15,540 nucleotides of DNA from QYOJ01 sp964616825. Its GTDB lineage: Bacteria > Bacteroidota > Bacteroidia > Bacteroidales > FEN-979. The translations under genes and the position numbers were made by a program. Within the stretch, counting starts at the first letter, position 1, and the number at the start of each line of letters is the position of its first letter. Below are positions 1-7,422 of the stretch, in pieces. Location of the stretch: positions 1 to 15,540 of the forward strand of contig CAZTSX010000035.1 of NCBI GenBank assembly GCA_964616825.1, read 5' to 3'. Below the pieces are notes generated by a model. The model ran no database searches, had not been told where the DNA came from, and worked only from the letters and a program-made list of their open reading frames with translations.

Positions 1-148
1 CAGGGAGATCTTTTGCAGCTACTTCATTAGTTTCCGCTGCCCGGATCTTCCTCACAGCATTGCGGACGGTTTTTCCCAGGTAACGATTGTGTTCCCGTTT
101 TGTTCTGCTGGAACGGATTCTCTTTTCTGCACTTTTATGGTTTGCCAT
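1..148 (-). CDS. rpsT: 30S ribosomal protein S20, N-terminal part (runs off the left edge)
   Basis: The reverse strand from 148 reads MANHKSAEKRIRSSRTKRE and continues with a basic, helix-forming sequence. This is the characteristic N-terminus of bacterial S20, a primary 16S rRNA binding protein that helps assemble the small subunit. Only about 49 codons are present, and the family is usually 80-90 residues long. The start is the only ATG that gives the conserved MANHKSA opening. The gene has its own promoter at 188-218 and is divergent from the acyltransferase gene. The leader has no Shine-Dalgarno sequence, as is usual in Bacteroidota. The identification is secure from the N-terminal signature. 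Confidence 0.95.
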   Translation of the reverse strand, partial: MANHKSAEKRIRSSRTKREHNRYLGKTVRNAVRKIRAAETNEVAAKDLP

Positions 149-187
149 CTCGTTTAAATATGATTCTAACTAGGGTAAAAAGGAGGG

Positions 188-218
188 CAAAAGTAGGCAT
201 TATTTATGAATTCTCAAA
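188..218 (-). promoter_or_regulatory. Bacteroidota-type promoter of rpsT
   Basis: On the reverse strand TTTG (218-215), a 19-nt spacer and TACTTTTG (195-188) match the Bacteroidota sigma-ABfr -33/-7 consensus (TTTG, N19-20, TAnnTTTG). A start about 7 nt downstream would give a leader of roughly 35 nt before the rpsT ATG. Confidence 0.7.
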
Positions 219-237
219 ACAAAGGTTTGTATCTTTG
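203..237 (+). promoter_or_regulatory. Probable promoter of the acyltransferase gene
   Basis: TATCTTTG at 230-237 is a perfect TAnnTTTG -7 box. The -33 side is only a weak match (TTTATG at 203-208). The predicted transcript start lies very near the ATG at 257, so the leader is short. The element overlaps the divergent rpsT promoter. Confidence 0.55.
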
Positions 238-256
238 CCAGTCTAGTTAGAAATTC

Positions 257-1180
257 ATGGAAATTACCAGGAAATTTCTCGATATAGAAGGGATTATTGC
301 CTCGAAAAATCCCACATTGCTTAAGATTATTCCAGGCTTTGTTATCAGATATCTGAAGCGTATCGTCCATCAGGATGAGATGAACGGATACATTTATAAC
401 AACAGGGATAAATTCGGGTTGGATTTTATCGAAGCGATCTTTGAGGATTTTGGCGCAAGGATTTATGCGCGATGCGTGAATCGCGATACGCGATTCGAGA
501 TACGCGATGCGCGATTGGAAAAGGATGAAACAAAATGGGTTCCCATAAATAATGCATCGCATATCACGGATCTCCTATCGCGGATCATCAAACCGGATGG
601 CAGATACATCATTGCTGCCAATCACCCGTTAGGCGGATTAGATGGTATGGCCCTTATAGATGTGGTTGGAAAGGTTCGCTCGGATATCGTTTTTCCGGTG
701 AATGATATTTTGATGAATGTTCCTGGCCTGAAGCCACTGTTTATTCCAATAAATAAACATGGCAGGAATACGGAGAATATCCGGATCATTGATGAAACGT
801 TTGCTTCCGATAAGGTGATACTCTATTTTCCGGCCGGACTGGTTTCGCGAAAACACCGAGGAGGAGAGATCAGAGACCTCGCATGGAAGAAAACCTTCAT
901 CTCCAAGGCGAAAAAATACCAGCGGGAGGTGATTCCTGTTCATATCTCCGGGCAAAACTCCAATTTCTTCTATAACCTGGCGAACTGGCGGAAACGGTTT
1001 GGAATCCAGGCAAATATCGAGATGCTTTTCCTCGTCGATGAAATGGTAAAACATAAGGATAAACCGATCCGTATTGCCTTCGGAGAGCCGATTCCCTATG
1101 AAACTTTCGACAAATCCAAAACCGATGCCAGATGGGCAGAGGAGGTGAAAGAGAAGGTTTATTCCCTGGCTGATAAGTGA
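257..1180 (+). CDS. Lysophospholipid-acyltransferase family protein (PlsC-like, hemolysin type)
   Basis: This 307-residue protein is a probable membrane-associated acyltransferase that transfers fatty acyl groups from acyl-ACP or acyl-CoA to a lysolipid or related acceptor. Residues 119-130 (IAANHPLGGLDG) hold the catalytic His123 and Asp129, and residues 190-199 (YFPAGLVSRK) are the FPAG form of the family's FPEG acceptor motif. Both are typical of the 'hemolysin-like' acyltransferases common in Bacteroidota. It could be an O-acyltransferase of glycine or ornithine lipid synthesis (GlsA/OlsA-like), but no N-acyltransferase partner is adjacent, so no symbol is given. Residues about 71-88 are encoded by a 7-bp repeat array (469-517). 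They lie in what appears to be an extra segment between the N-terminal region and the NHPLGG motif. The stop codon is followed at once by more 7-bp repeats. It has its own promoter and no operon partner. Confidence 0.8.
   Translation: MEITRKFLDIEGIIASKNPTLLKIIPGFVIRYLKRIVHQDEMNGYIYNNRDKFGLDFIEAIFEDFGARIYARCVNRDTRFEIRDARLEKDETKWVPINNASHITDLLSRIIKPDGRYIIAANHPLGGLDGMALIDVVGKVRSDIVFPVNDILMNVPGLKPLFIPINKHGRNTENIRIIDETFASDKVILYFPAGLVSRKHRGGEIRDLAWKKTFISKAKKYQREVIPVHISGQNSNFFYNLANWRKRFGIQANIEMLFLVDEMVKHKDKPIRIAFGEPIPYETFDKSKTDARWAEEVKEKVYSLADK
469..517 (+). repeat. Heptamer array inside the acyltransferase gene
   Basis: Seven contiguous 7-bp units: GCGATGC, GTGAATC, GCGATAC, GCGATTC, GAGATAC, GCGATGC, GCGATTG (consensus GCGATNC). 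Positions 479-485 and 489-495 also form a perfect 7-bp inverted repeat with a 3-nt loop. The array is translated as part of the protein (about residues 71-87, rich in Arg, Asp and Glu). Confidence 0.85.
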
Positions 1181-1183
1181 TAT

Positions 1184-1291
1184 GCGATACGAGATACGTG
1201 ATTACCCCTAAATCCCCTGAAGGGGACTTACTCCCTCCCCTTTAGGGGAGGGGTGGGGAGGGGCAATCGCGAATCCCGGATCTCGTATTTT
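1184..1291. repeat. Composite repeat: inverted heptamer arrays around a CCCCT palindrome pair
   Basis: Forward units GCGATAC, GAGATAC, GTGATTA (1184-1204) face reverse-strand units AAAATAC, GAGATCC, GGGATTC, GCGATTG (1291-1264). Between them lie two G/C-rich palindromes: TCCCC-TGAA-GGGGA (1213-1226) and an 8-bp stem CCCTCCCC/GGGGAGGG with a TTTA loop (1233-1252). The whole fills the space just after the acyltransferase stop. There is no T-run after the strong stem, so it is not an ordinary terminator, although the hairpin could still protect the mRNA 3' end. Confidence 0.8.
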
Positions 1292-1303
1292 AGTTCAATA
1301 ATA

Positions 1304-1335
1304 TTTCATTTTCTCCCAAAAAAACAGTATCTTTG
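1304..1335 (+). promoter_or_regulatory. Promoter of the pyruvate:ferredoxin oxidoreductase gene
   Basis: TATCTTTG at 1328-1335 is a perfect -7 box and TTTC at 1304-1307, 20 nt upstream, is a near match to -33 TTTG. The predicted leader is about 50 nt, A/T-rich and without a Shine-Dalgarno sequence. Confidence 0.65.
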
Positions 1336-1389
1336 CATTTTGTTAGAAAATTAACAATAGGATTATAACTACCTAATATTCAATATACT

Positions 1390-4300
1390 ATGAAGCCAAA
1401 AAACTACTTAACCTGTGATGGGAATCAGGCTGCTTCACATATGTCTTATATGTTTAGTGAAGTGGCTGCAATCTATCCGATCACACCCTCCTCCAACATG
1501 GCTGAGAATGTGGATGAGTGGGCTGCTTATGGGAGAAAAAATATCTTTGGGGATGAAGTAAAAGTCGTGGAGATGCAATCGGAAGCCGGCGCTGCCGGCG
1601 CTGTCCATGGTTCGCTTCAGTCAGGAACCCTGACCACTACCTATACCGCTTCCCAGGGTTTATTGTTGATGATACCCAACATGTACAAGATTGCTGCCGA
1701 ATTGCTGCCGGGGGTATTTCATGTTAGCGCTCGTTCTGTTGCAGCCCATGCACTCTCTATATTCGGCGATCATTCCGATGTTTATGCCACCCGTCAAACC
1801 GGTTTTGCATTGCTCGCCAGCGGGAGTATCCAGGAGATCATGGATCTGGCCGGTGTTGCTCACCTTTGTGCGATTAAATCCAGGATTCCATTCCTTCATT
1901 TCTTCGATGGATTCCGGTCATCTCATGAAGTTCAGAAGATCGAAGCATACACCAATGAAGATATGGCGAAGCTGATCGATTATAAAGCGTTGCAGGAATT
2001 TCGTGACAACGCGCTCAATCCGGAGCATCCGGTGACACGCGGAACTGCACAGAATCCGGATATCTTCTTCCAGGCGAAAGAGGCGATCAACCGGTTTTAC
2101 GAACCTGTAGCCGATGTCGTGGAGAATTATATGCAGGAGATCTATAAAATTTCCGGCCGTGAATATCATCCCTTTGTCTATTATGGCGCCCCTGAGGCAG
2201 AGAATATCATTGTAGCTATGGGATCTTCCACAGAGACTATCAGGGAAGTAGTTGACCATCTGAATTCAACAGGAGAGAAGGTTGGATTGATTGCGGTCCA
2301 TCTCTATCGTCCTTTTTCTGCTAAATATTTCTTTAATGTATTTCCGGCAAGTGTCAAACGGATTGCTGTGCTTGATAGAGCCAAAGAGCCTGGAGCAAAC
2401 GGGGAGCCCCTTTACCTGGATATTCGTGACCTGTTTTATGATCGTGAAGATCGTCCTACCATTCTGACGGGTCGTTATGGCTTGAGTTCCAAAGACACCA
2501 CCCCTTCACAAATCATCTCCGTATATGACAACCTGAAGCTAAACGAGCCTAAGAATCATTTTACCATTGGCATCACTGATGATGTAACGTTCCACTCATT
2601 GCCATTGCTTCCGGAAGTCAGCATCGAGCCGAAAGATACCTACTCAGCTAAATTCTGGGGGATTGGATCCGACGGTACCGTAGGCGCTAACAAGAATAGT
2701 ATCAAGATTATAGGAGATAATACCGATAAGTATTCTCAGGCTTATTTTGCATATGATTCCAAGAAATCAGGTGGAGTAACCGTCTCGCACTTACGGTTCG
2801 GTGATAAGCCAATTCGTTCCACTTACCTGGTAAACACGCCTAACTTCGTTGCCTGTCATGTTCCTGCCTATCTTGATAAATATGATATGTTGAAAGGACT
2901 TCAGGATGGGGGTACATTTCTTCTGAACAGTATTTGGGATGAAGATGAAACGAAGAAGCGGCTTCCGGATACCATTAAGAAATACCTTGCTGAGCATCAT
3001 ATTCATTTTTATATCATTAATGCGACCATGATTGCTGAGGATATAGGTCTCGGTAGCCGTACAAACTCCATCATGCAATCGGCATTTTTTAAACTGGCTG
3101 ACGTCATTCCTTATAAAATGGCTATGAAGGAGATGAAGAAAGCGATCGAGAAGACCTATGGAATGAAGGGAGAGGAGATCGTGAAGATGAATAATACGGC
3201 TATCGACAAAGGAGGGGAAGAGGTCACCGAAGTGAAAGTTCCTGCATCGTGGGCCAACATAGCAATCGAACCACCTTATGTTGATCCTGATGCCGATCCC
3301 TTCATTACTCAGATCTTTGACCCGGTAAACAGCTTTAACGGAGATGTGGTGCCAGTGAGTGCATTCGTTGGCCGGGAAGATGGGACTTTCCCCGCCGGTA
3401 CCTCTGTTCTGGAGAAACGGGGTATTGCTGTGAATGTACCAGAATGGCTTTCCGAAAACTGTATTCAGTGTAATCAGTGTGCCTATGTTTGTCCGCACGC
3501 AGCAATCCGGCCTTTCCTGCTTAATGAGGCTGAGGTGAACAATGCTCCTGAAGATCTGGTCATGTTGAATGCGATAGGTAAAGAGCTAAGTGGTTTAAAA
3601 TTCCGTATCCAGGTGAGTGTGCTAGACTGTACCGGGTGTGGCAACTGCATTGATGTGTGTCCGTCCAAGATCAAGTCGCTGGAATTCCAGACTCTGGGAT
3701 CTCAAATGGCTGAAACGAAGAACTGGGACTTCCTGATCGATCATGTCACCTATAAAACGGATATTGTTGATCGGTTCAAGACATTCAAAAACAGTCAGTT
3801 CTCACAACCGCTCTTTGAGTTCTCCGGCGCTTGTGCAGGATGTGGAGAGACATCATACATCAAACTGATCACCCAGCTTTTCGGCGAGAGGATGCTGATC
3901 GCCAATGCAACCGGTTGTTCCTCAATTTATGGAGGGACCGCCCCGTATTCCCCCTACCGTCCGAATACAGATGGTCACGGGCCTGCCTGGGCGAACTCTC
4001 TGTTTGAAGATAATGCTGAATATGGTTTTGGTATGGCAATCGGGATTACCCATCTTCGGAAACGGATGGCTCGGGAGATGCATACAGCGATTAAGGAGAA
4101 CACGATGCCGGCAGCCCTTTTAAACGTGTTTGGTGAATGGATTGAAGGGAAGGATGATGCTGTGAAGTCGAAAGAGGCAACAACGAAGATGCTCCCCTTA
4201 CTGGAGAAGGAAGAAGGGCAGCTTACTACAGATATCCTACATCTGAAGCAATATCTTGTGAAGAAATCGATATGGGTCATTGGCGGTGACGGATGGGCGT

Positions 4301-4926
4301 ATGACATCGGATATGGCGGTCTTGACCATGTGATCGCATCCGGTGAAGATGTCAATATTCTGGTATTGGATACGGAAGTTTATTCAAATACAGGAGGACA
4401 ATCTTCCAAAGCCACGCCGGAAGGCGCGGTAGCCAAGTTTGCTACTTCCGGGAAAAAGATACGGAAGAAAGATCTTGGATCCATGGCGATGAGTTATGGT
4501 TACGTTTATGTAGCCCAGGTAGCCATGGGAGCTAATCAGGGTCAACTCTTCAGGGCGGTAAAAGAAGCAGAATCCTACAAAGGGCCTTCAGTAATCATAG
4601 CCTACTCACCCTGTATCAGTCATGGATTACGTGCCGGAATGGGCAAGACTCAGGATGAGATGGATAAAGCTGTAAAAGCAGGTTACTGGCAGCTTTACAG
4701 GTATAATCCAGTTTTAGGTGAAGAGGGAAAAAACCCGTTCAAACTTGATTCAAAAGAGCCCGATTGGAATCAATTCCAGGAATTTCTGGATGGAGAAGTT
4801 CGTTATACTTCATTGAAGAAGACTTTCCCATCGGAAGCTGCAGTTCTTTTCAAGGCAGCTGAAGAGAATGCGAAATGGCGGCATGATCACTATCGGAGGT
4901 TGGCGGAGATGAAGTACGATAAATGA
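1390..4926 (+). CDS. nifJ: Pyruvate:ferredoxin (flavodoxin) oxidoreductase
   Basis: This 1178-residue single-chain enzyme oxidatively decarboxylates pyruvate with CoA to acetyl-CoA and CO2, and passes two electrons to ferredoxin or flavodoxin. It is the central pyruvate step of strict anaerobes and acts in the cytoplasm. The N-terminal domain starts with the YPITPSSNMAE motif. Two bacterial-ferredoxin 4Fe-4S motifs follow: Cys691, 694, 697, 701 and Cys747, 750, 753, 757. The proximal cluster ligands Cys815, Cys818 and Cys843 come next. The thiamine diphosphate site begins with GDGWAYDIGYGG at 966-977 and ends in the SNTGGQSSKATP segment. The length is that of the full homodimeric family (also called porA/por). 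It is monocistronic with its own promoter. The TGA stop overlaps the first linker of a hairpin array. No frame or motif defect is seen. Confidence 0.97.
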   Translation: MKPKNYLTCDGNQAASHMSYMFSEVAAIYPITPSSNMAENVDEWAAYGRKNIFGDEVKVVEMQSEAGAAGAVHGSLQSGTLTTTYTASQGLLLMIPNMYKIAAELLPGVFHVSARSVAAHALSIFGDHSDVYATRQTGFALLASGSIQEIMDLAGVAHLCAIKSRIPFLHFFDGFRSSHEVQKIEAYTNEDMAKLIDYKALQEFRDNALNPEHPVTRGTAQNPDIFFQAKEAINRFYEPVADVVENYMQEIYKISGREYHPFVYYGAPEAENIIVAMGSSTETIREVVDHLNSTGEKVGLIAVHLYRPFSAKYFFNVFPASVKRIAVLDRAKEPGANGEPLYLDIRDLFYDREDRPTILTGRYGLSSKDTTPSQIISVYDNLKLNEPKNHFTIGITDDVTFHSLPLLPEVSIEPKDTYSAKFWGIGSDGTVGANKNSIKIIGDNTDKYSQAYFAYDSKKSGGVTVSHLRFGDKPIRSTYLVNTPNFVACHVPAYLDKYDMLKGLQDGGTFLLNSIWDEDETKKRLPDTIKKYLAEHHIHFYIINATMIAEDIGLGSRTNSIMQSAFFKLADVIPYKMAMKEMKKAIEKTYGMKGEEIVKMNNTAIDKGGEEVTEVKVPASWANIAIEPPYVDPDADPFITQIFDPVNSFNGDVVPVSAFVGREDGTFPAGTSVLEKRGIAVNVPEWLSENCIQCNQCAYVCPHAAIRPFLLNEAEVNNAPEDLVMLNAIGKELSGLKFRIQVSVLDCTGCGNCIDVCPSKIKSLEFQTLGSQMAETKNWDFLIDHVTYKTDIVDRFKTFKNSQFSQPLFEFSGACAGCGETSYIKLITQLFGERMLIANATGCSSIYGGTAPYSPYRPNTDGHGPAWANSLFEDNAEYGFGMAIGITHLRKRMAREMHTAIKENTMPAALLNVFGEWIEGKDDAVKSKEATTKMLPLLEKEEGQLTTDILHLKQYLVKKSIWVIGGDGWAYDIGYGGLDHVIASGEDVNILVLDTEVYSNTGGQSSKATPEGAVAKFATSGKKIRKKDLGSMAMSYGYVYVAQVAMGANQGQLFRAVKEAESYKGPSVIIAYSPCISHGLRAGMGKTQDEMDKAVKAGYWQLYRYNPVLGEEGKNPFKLDSKEPDWNQFQEFLDGEVRYTSLKKTFPSEAAVLFKAAEENAKWRHDHYRRLAEMKYDK

Positions 4927-5035
4927 TGCCGGAAGCCTGATGGAAATCCTACGGATTTGATAGAAGTGCTTCGCACTTGATGGAAAACCTTCGGTCTTGA
5001 TGGAGCCTACGGCTGATAGAATCCTTAAGGTTGAA
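4924..5035 (+). repeat. Left hairpin array (GATGG/GATAG-linked mini-palindromes)
   Basis: Consecutive short palindromes are separated by the 5-nt linkers GATAG or GATGG: AAATCC-TAC-GGATTT (4944-4958), AAGTGC-TTC-GCACTT (4964-4978), AAAACC-TTC-GGTCTT with one mismatch (4984-4998), AGCC-TAC-GGCT (5004-5014), and a degenerate copy around CCTTAAGG (5020-5032). Unit starts are 20, 20, 20 and 16 nt apart. Stem sequences differ but the pairing is kept and the loop is TNC. The array begins at the TGA stop of the oxidoreductase gene. Confidence 0.85.
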
Positions 5036-5042
5036 GGGAGTA

Positions 5043-5420
5043 TTATTTAGTTGGTTTGTGGTTTAGTTTTACAGCATTTATAAAAAGAAATAATTTATAG
5101 CTTAATTGGATTAGCTTTCTTCTAATTTCCTGGTACTTTCTTTCTTCTTTTAACGACCCTGTTTTAAATAGGGTGTCAAGATGATCGATTGTCTCATCAG
5201 CACTTCCTTTAGCGATAATAAGAAAATGGATAAAGTCCTTTTTATAGGTGCGACGGCTAAATCCTTCTACTATATTTGCCTTTACAGATTTGATCGATCT
5301 TCTGATTTGTGGCCCTGTCTCATATCTTTCAATAGAGGAAATGCTGTTCAATGTCAAATCCTGAATGGTAATTGTTAACTCGTCCGCAATTTTCCAAACC
5401 TTTAATGATGTGTGCTTCAT
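5043..5420 (-). CDS. Four-helix-bundle protein, 23S rRNA intervening-sequence (S23/IVP) family
   Basis: This 125-residue helical, basic protein has the hallmarks of the family: LKVWKIADEL near the N-terminus (6-15), then NIVEGFSRR (49-57) and KKDFIHFLIIAKGSADET (60-77). Relatives are encoded inside intervening sequences of 23S rRNA in some bacteria and, very often, as free-standing genes. The structural relative Avd works with diversity-generating reverse transcriptases. The biochemical role of free-standing members is not established. The gene is not in an rRNA operon here. It stands alone between two convergent housekeeping genes and is enclosed by hairpin arrays in opposite orientations. 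Its A/T content is higher than that of its neighbours. No reverse transcriptase or variable-repeat gene is in the window. The start is the ATG giving the usual length (about 115-130 residues). Confidence 0.85.
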   Translation of the reverse strand: MKHTSLKVWKIADELTITIQDLTLNSISSIERYETGPQIRRSIKSVKANIVEGFSRRTYKKDFIHFLIIAKGSADETIDHLDTLFKTGSLKEERKYQEIRRKLIQLSYKLFLFINAVKLNHKPTK

Positions 5421-5494
5421 AATGTTTTATACATTAATCCGCTAAACCCTCTAAAGGTTATATATTTTAGGAAAAAAACTGAAAAAAACCAATC

Positions 5495-5621
5495 ATGGTC
5501 GAAGACCATCAATCAAACCCAAAGGATTTCAATCAAGCGAAGCTTCCATCAAACGCGAAGCGTTTCCATCAAACGAAGTTTCAATCTGCCACAGGCTCCA
5601 TCAGGCCGCAGGCCTCTATCA
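5495..5621 (-). repeat. Right hairpin array, inverted relative to the left one
   Basis: Seven units lie on the plus strand with linkers CCATC, CAATC or CTATC, the reverse complements of GATGG, GATTG and GATAG: ATGGTC-GAA-GACCAT (5495-5509), AAACCC-AAA-GGATTT (5515-5529, one mismatch), AAGC-GAA-GCTT (5535-5545), AAACGC-GAA-GCGTTT (5551-5565), AAAC-GAA-GTTT (5571-5581), GCC-ACA-GGC (5588-5596), and AGGCC-GCA-GGCCT (5603-5615). Unit spacing is 20 or 16 nt. On the reverse strand the array starts with TGATAG, whose TGA is the sppA stop codon. GGCTCCATCA (5594-5603) is an exact inverted copy of TGATGGAGCC (4998-5007) in the left array. Confidence 0.87.
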
Positions 5622-7379
5622 GTTGATCTTCAACTCAAACGGCAACCTCACTTGCACGCCTTTCAATTCCCTGACTTCCTTCAAATAACGATAGTACTCG
5701 TAATCTTCTCCCAGCGCTTGTTTCATGTAAACATCCGGGCTTGATTTGCCGAAGAGTTCTTCGAAAAATTTCTCGATGGGATCTTTCAGGACAGGGAGGG
5801 CGGCTATCCGGTAGTCATCAAGATCAGCCAGGCTGGCAGCGAGCCCGATAGCTGCATCAAGGCCGCCTAGAGTATCAACCAATCCCAGTTTCAACGCTTC
5901 TGTTCCACTCCAGACCCGGCCCTGTCCGAGGCTGTCAACTTTTTCAACCGTCATGTCCCGTCCTTCAGCAACCCGGGTCGAGAGGACATCGTATACATGA
6001 TTCACACCTTGCTGGAGAACTGCCAGCTGATAGGGAGTTAATGGCTTCGTAATAGAGATAAAATCAGCATTGTTATTTGTTTTAGCATGATCAAATGTGA
6101 TCCCCAGCTTATTATTCATCAATCCTTTTAGATTCGGAATTGCAGCCCAAACGCCAATTGAACCGGTAATGGTAGTGGATTCTGCCATGATCGTGGAGGC
6201 AGCGCATGCGATATAGTATCCGCCACTGGCTGCGACATTTCCAAATGAAGCGACAACAGGTTTTTCTTTTACTGCCAGATCAATCTCCCGCCAGATCACT
6301 TCCGAAGCCAAAGCGGTGCCGCCTCCGGAGTTTACACGAAGGACGATAGCCTTTACCTTATCGTTTTTCCTTGCTTTCCGGATAGCCCTTGAAATCCGCT
6401 CACCTCCAATGTTCTCTTCAGTGCCTTCACCATCCACCACACTTCCACTGGCATAAATGACAGCGATCTTCTCTTTCGCATGAGATCTGTTCTTATCACG
6501 GACATCCATGTATTTGCGTAGTGAAACGAATCTGACCTTCCCGGAAGTGTCAATGTCAAGTTTATTCTTCAGGTCATCAATCAACTCATCTTTGTAGATT
6601 AGCTTGTCAGCAAAACCGTAGTTGAGCGCATCTTCAGCAGTTTGTATTAGCAGGCTATCAGCGATCTGATTCAACCTGGCTGGTTCAATATCTCTTGCTT
6701 TACTGATATCATCGGTTACCGTCCCCCACATTGAGGTGATCAGTTCGGTGATCTGTTTTCTGTTCTCCGGGCTCATCTTTTTCAGGAAAAGAGGCTCGGT
6801 AGCTGCTTTGAACTTCCCGTACCTGATGATTTGAACATCCACATCCAATTTATCCAGCGTGCCTTTCAGAAACATCAATTCGGCATTTAGTCCTTTGAAG
6901 AAAATCACTCCCTGTGGGTTCAGGCATACCTGATCAGCAACTGTGGCAAGCCAATAGGCAGCTTGTGTATAATAGTTGCCATAAGAGATGATGAACTTCC
7001 CGGATTCTTTGAAGTCAAGAAGGGCATTCCTGATCTCCAGCAGCGTGGCAATACCGGTAACAATATTCTCGGTGTTTAGATAAACCCCACGGATGTTTTC
7101 ATCCTCCCTGGCTTTTGAGATATTTTTCAGGATGTCGTTGAGTCCGATCACATCCCCTGATCCCATTGGATCAAACATGAAAGGCATCTTTGGGGCACGG
7201 TCAACAATTGGTTTGTTCAGGTTAAGGTAAAGAACTGTTTTTGAGGAGATCGAAACTTCATTATCTGCCGTTGCAGCAAGGGCAATTCCGGCAACAATGG
7301 CAAATAAGATTACAGATAAAACCACGATGGTGATGAATGATCCCAGCATCGTGGCGAGCATGGTTTTGACAAAGTTCAT
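5619..7379 (-). CDS. sppA: Signal peptide peptidase SppA (protease IV), long form
   Basis: This 586-residue inner-membrane serine protease digests signal peptides after their release by signal peptidase. One N-terminal membrane segment (about residues 13-36) anchors it. Two tandem ClpP/crotonase-like halves follow, as in the 67-kDa E. coli type. The general base is Lys191 in RYGKFKAATEP (N-terminal half) and the nucleophile is Ser385 in NVAASGGYYI (C-terminal half). RVNSGGGTALASE (348-360) is the conserved strand-turn before the nucleophile. The length agrees with the family. The gene has its own promoter at 7403-7410. The stop TGA is followed in frame by TAG, both within the first linker of the right hairpin array. 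folK lies upstream on the same strand but is separated by a pseudogene and repeats, so the two are unlikely to form a tight operon. Confidence 0.96.
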   Translation of the reverse strand: MNFVKTMLATMLGSFITIVVLSVILFAIVAGIALAATADNEVSISSKTVLYLNLNKPIVDRAPKMPFMFDPMGSGDVIGLNDILKNISKAREDENIRGVYLNTENIVTGIATLLEIRNALLDFKESGKFIISYGNYYTQAAYWLATVADQVCLNPQGVIFFKGLNAELMFLKGTLDKLDVDVQIIRYGKFKAATEPLFLKKMSPENRKQITELITSMWGTVTDDISKARDIEPARLNQIADSLLIQTAEDALNYGFADKLIYKDELIDDLKNKLDIDTSGKVRFVSLRKYMDVRDKNRSHAKEKIAVIYASGSVVDGEGTEENIGGERISRAIRKARKNDKVKAIVLRVNSGGGTALASEVIWREIDLAVKEKPVVASFGNVAASGGYYIACAASTIMAESTTITGSIGVWAAIPNLKGLMNNKLGITFDHAKTNNNADFISITKPLTPYQLAVLQQGVNHVYDVLSTRVAEGRDMTVEKVDSLGQGRVWSGTEALKLGLVDTLGGLDAAIGLAASLADLDDYRIAALPVLKDPIEKFFEELFGKSSPDVYMKQALGEDYEYYRYLKEVRELKGVQVRLPFELKIN

Positions 7380-7402
7380 GGGGTCAGGTTTTTTGCGTTA
7401 AA

Positions 7403-7410
7403 CAAAGGTA
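7403..7410 (-). promoter_or_regulatory. -7 box of the sppA promoter
   Basis: The reverse strand reads TACCTTTG, a perfect TAnnTTTG. It lies 24 nt upstream of the sppA ATG. No good -33 TTTG is visible. The expected -33 position falls at the edge of the 7-bp repeat block beginning at 7423. Confidence 0.5.
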
Positions 7411-7422
7411 ATGATTTTAGTA

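Noticed and set aside
1233..1252. CCCTCCCC/GGGGAGGG hairpin as a rho-independent terminator
   Set aside because: It is followed by GTGGGGAGGGGC and not by a T-run, and it is embedded in a composite repeat.
2791..3498. Long antisense open frame inside the oxidoreductase gene
   Set aside because: It lies entirely opposite a strongly conserved gene, has no recognisable domain, and has no promoter or start context.
5043..5420. Four-helix-bundle gene as part of a diversity-generating retroelement (Avd)
   Set aside because: No reverse transcriptase, template repeat or variable repeat is visible in the window, and the sequence matches the rRNA intervening-sequence family better.
4924..5621. Hairpin arrays as a CRISPR array
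   Set aside because: Units are only 16-20 nt, stems vary while the 5-nt linker is constant, there are no unique spacers of 25-40 nt, and no cas gene is nearby.
5412..5744. Plus-strand open frame over the right hairpin array
   Set aside because: It translates the repeat units (SIKRSFHQT-like) and runs into the antisense of sppA. No family resemblance.
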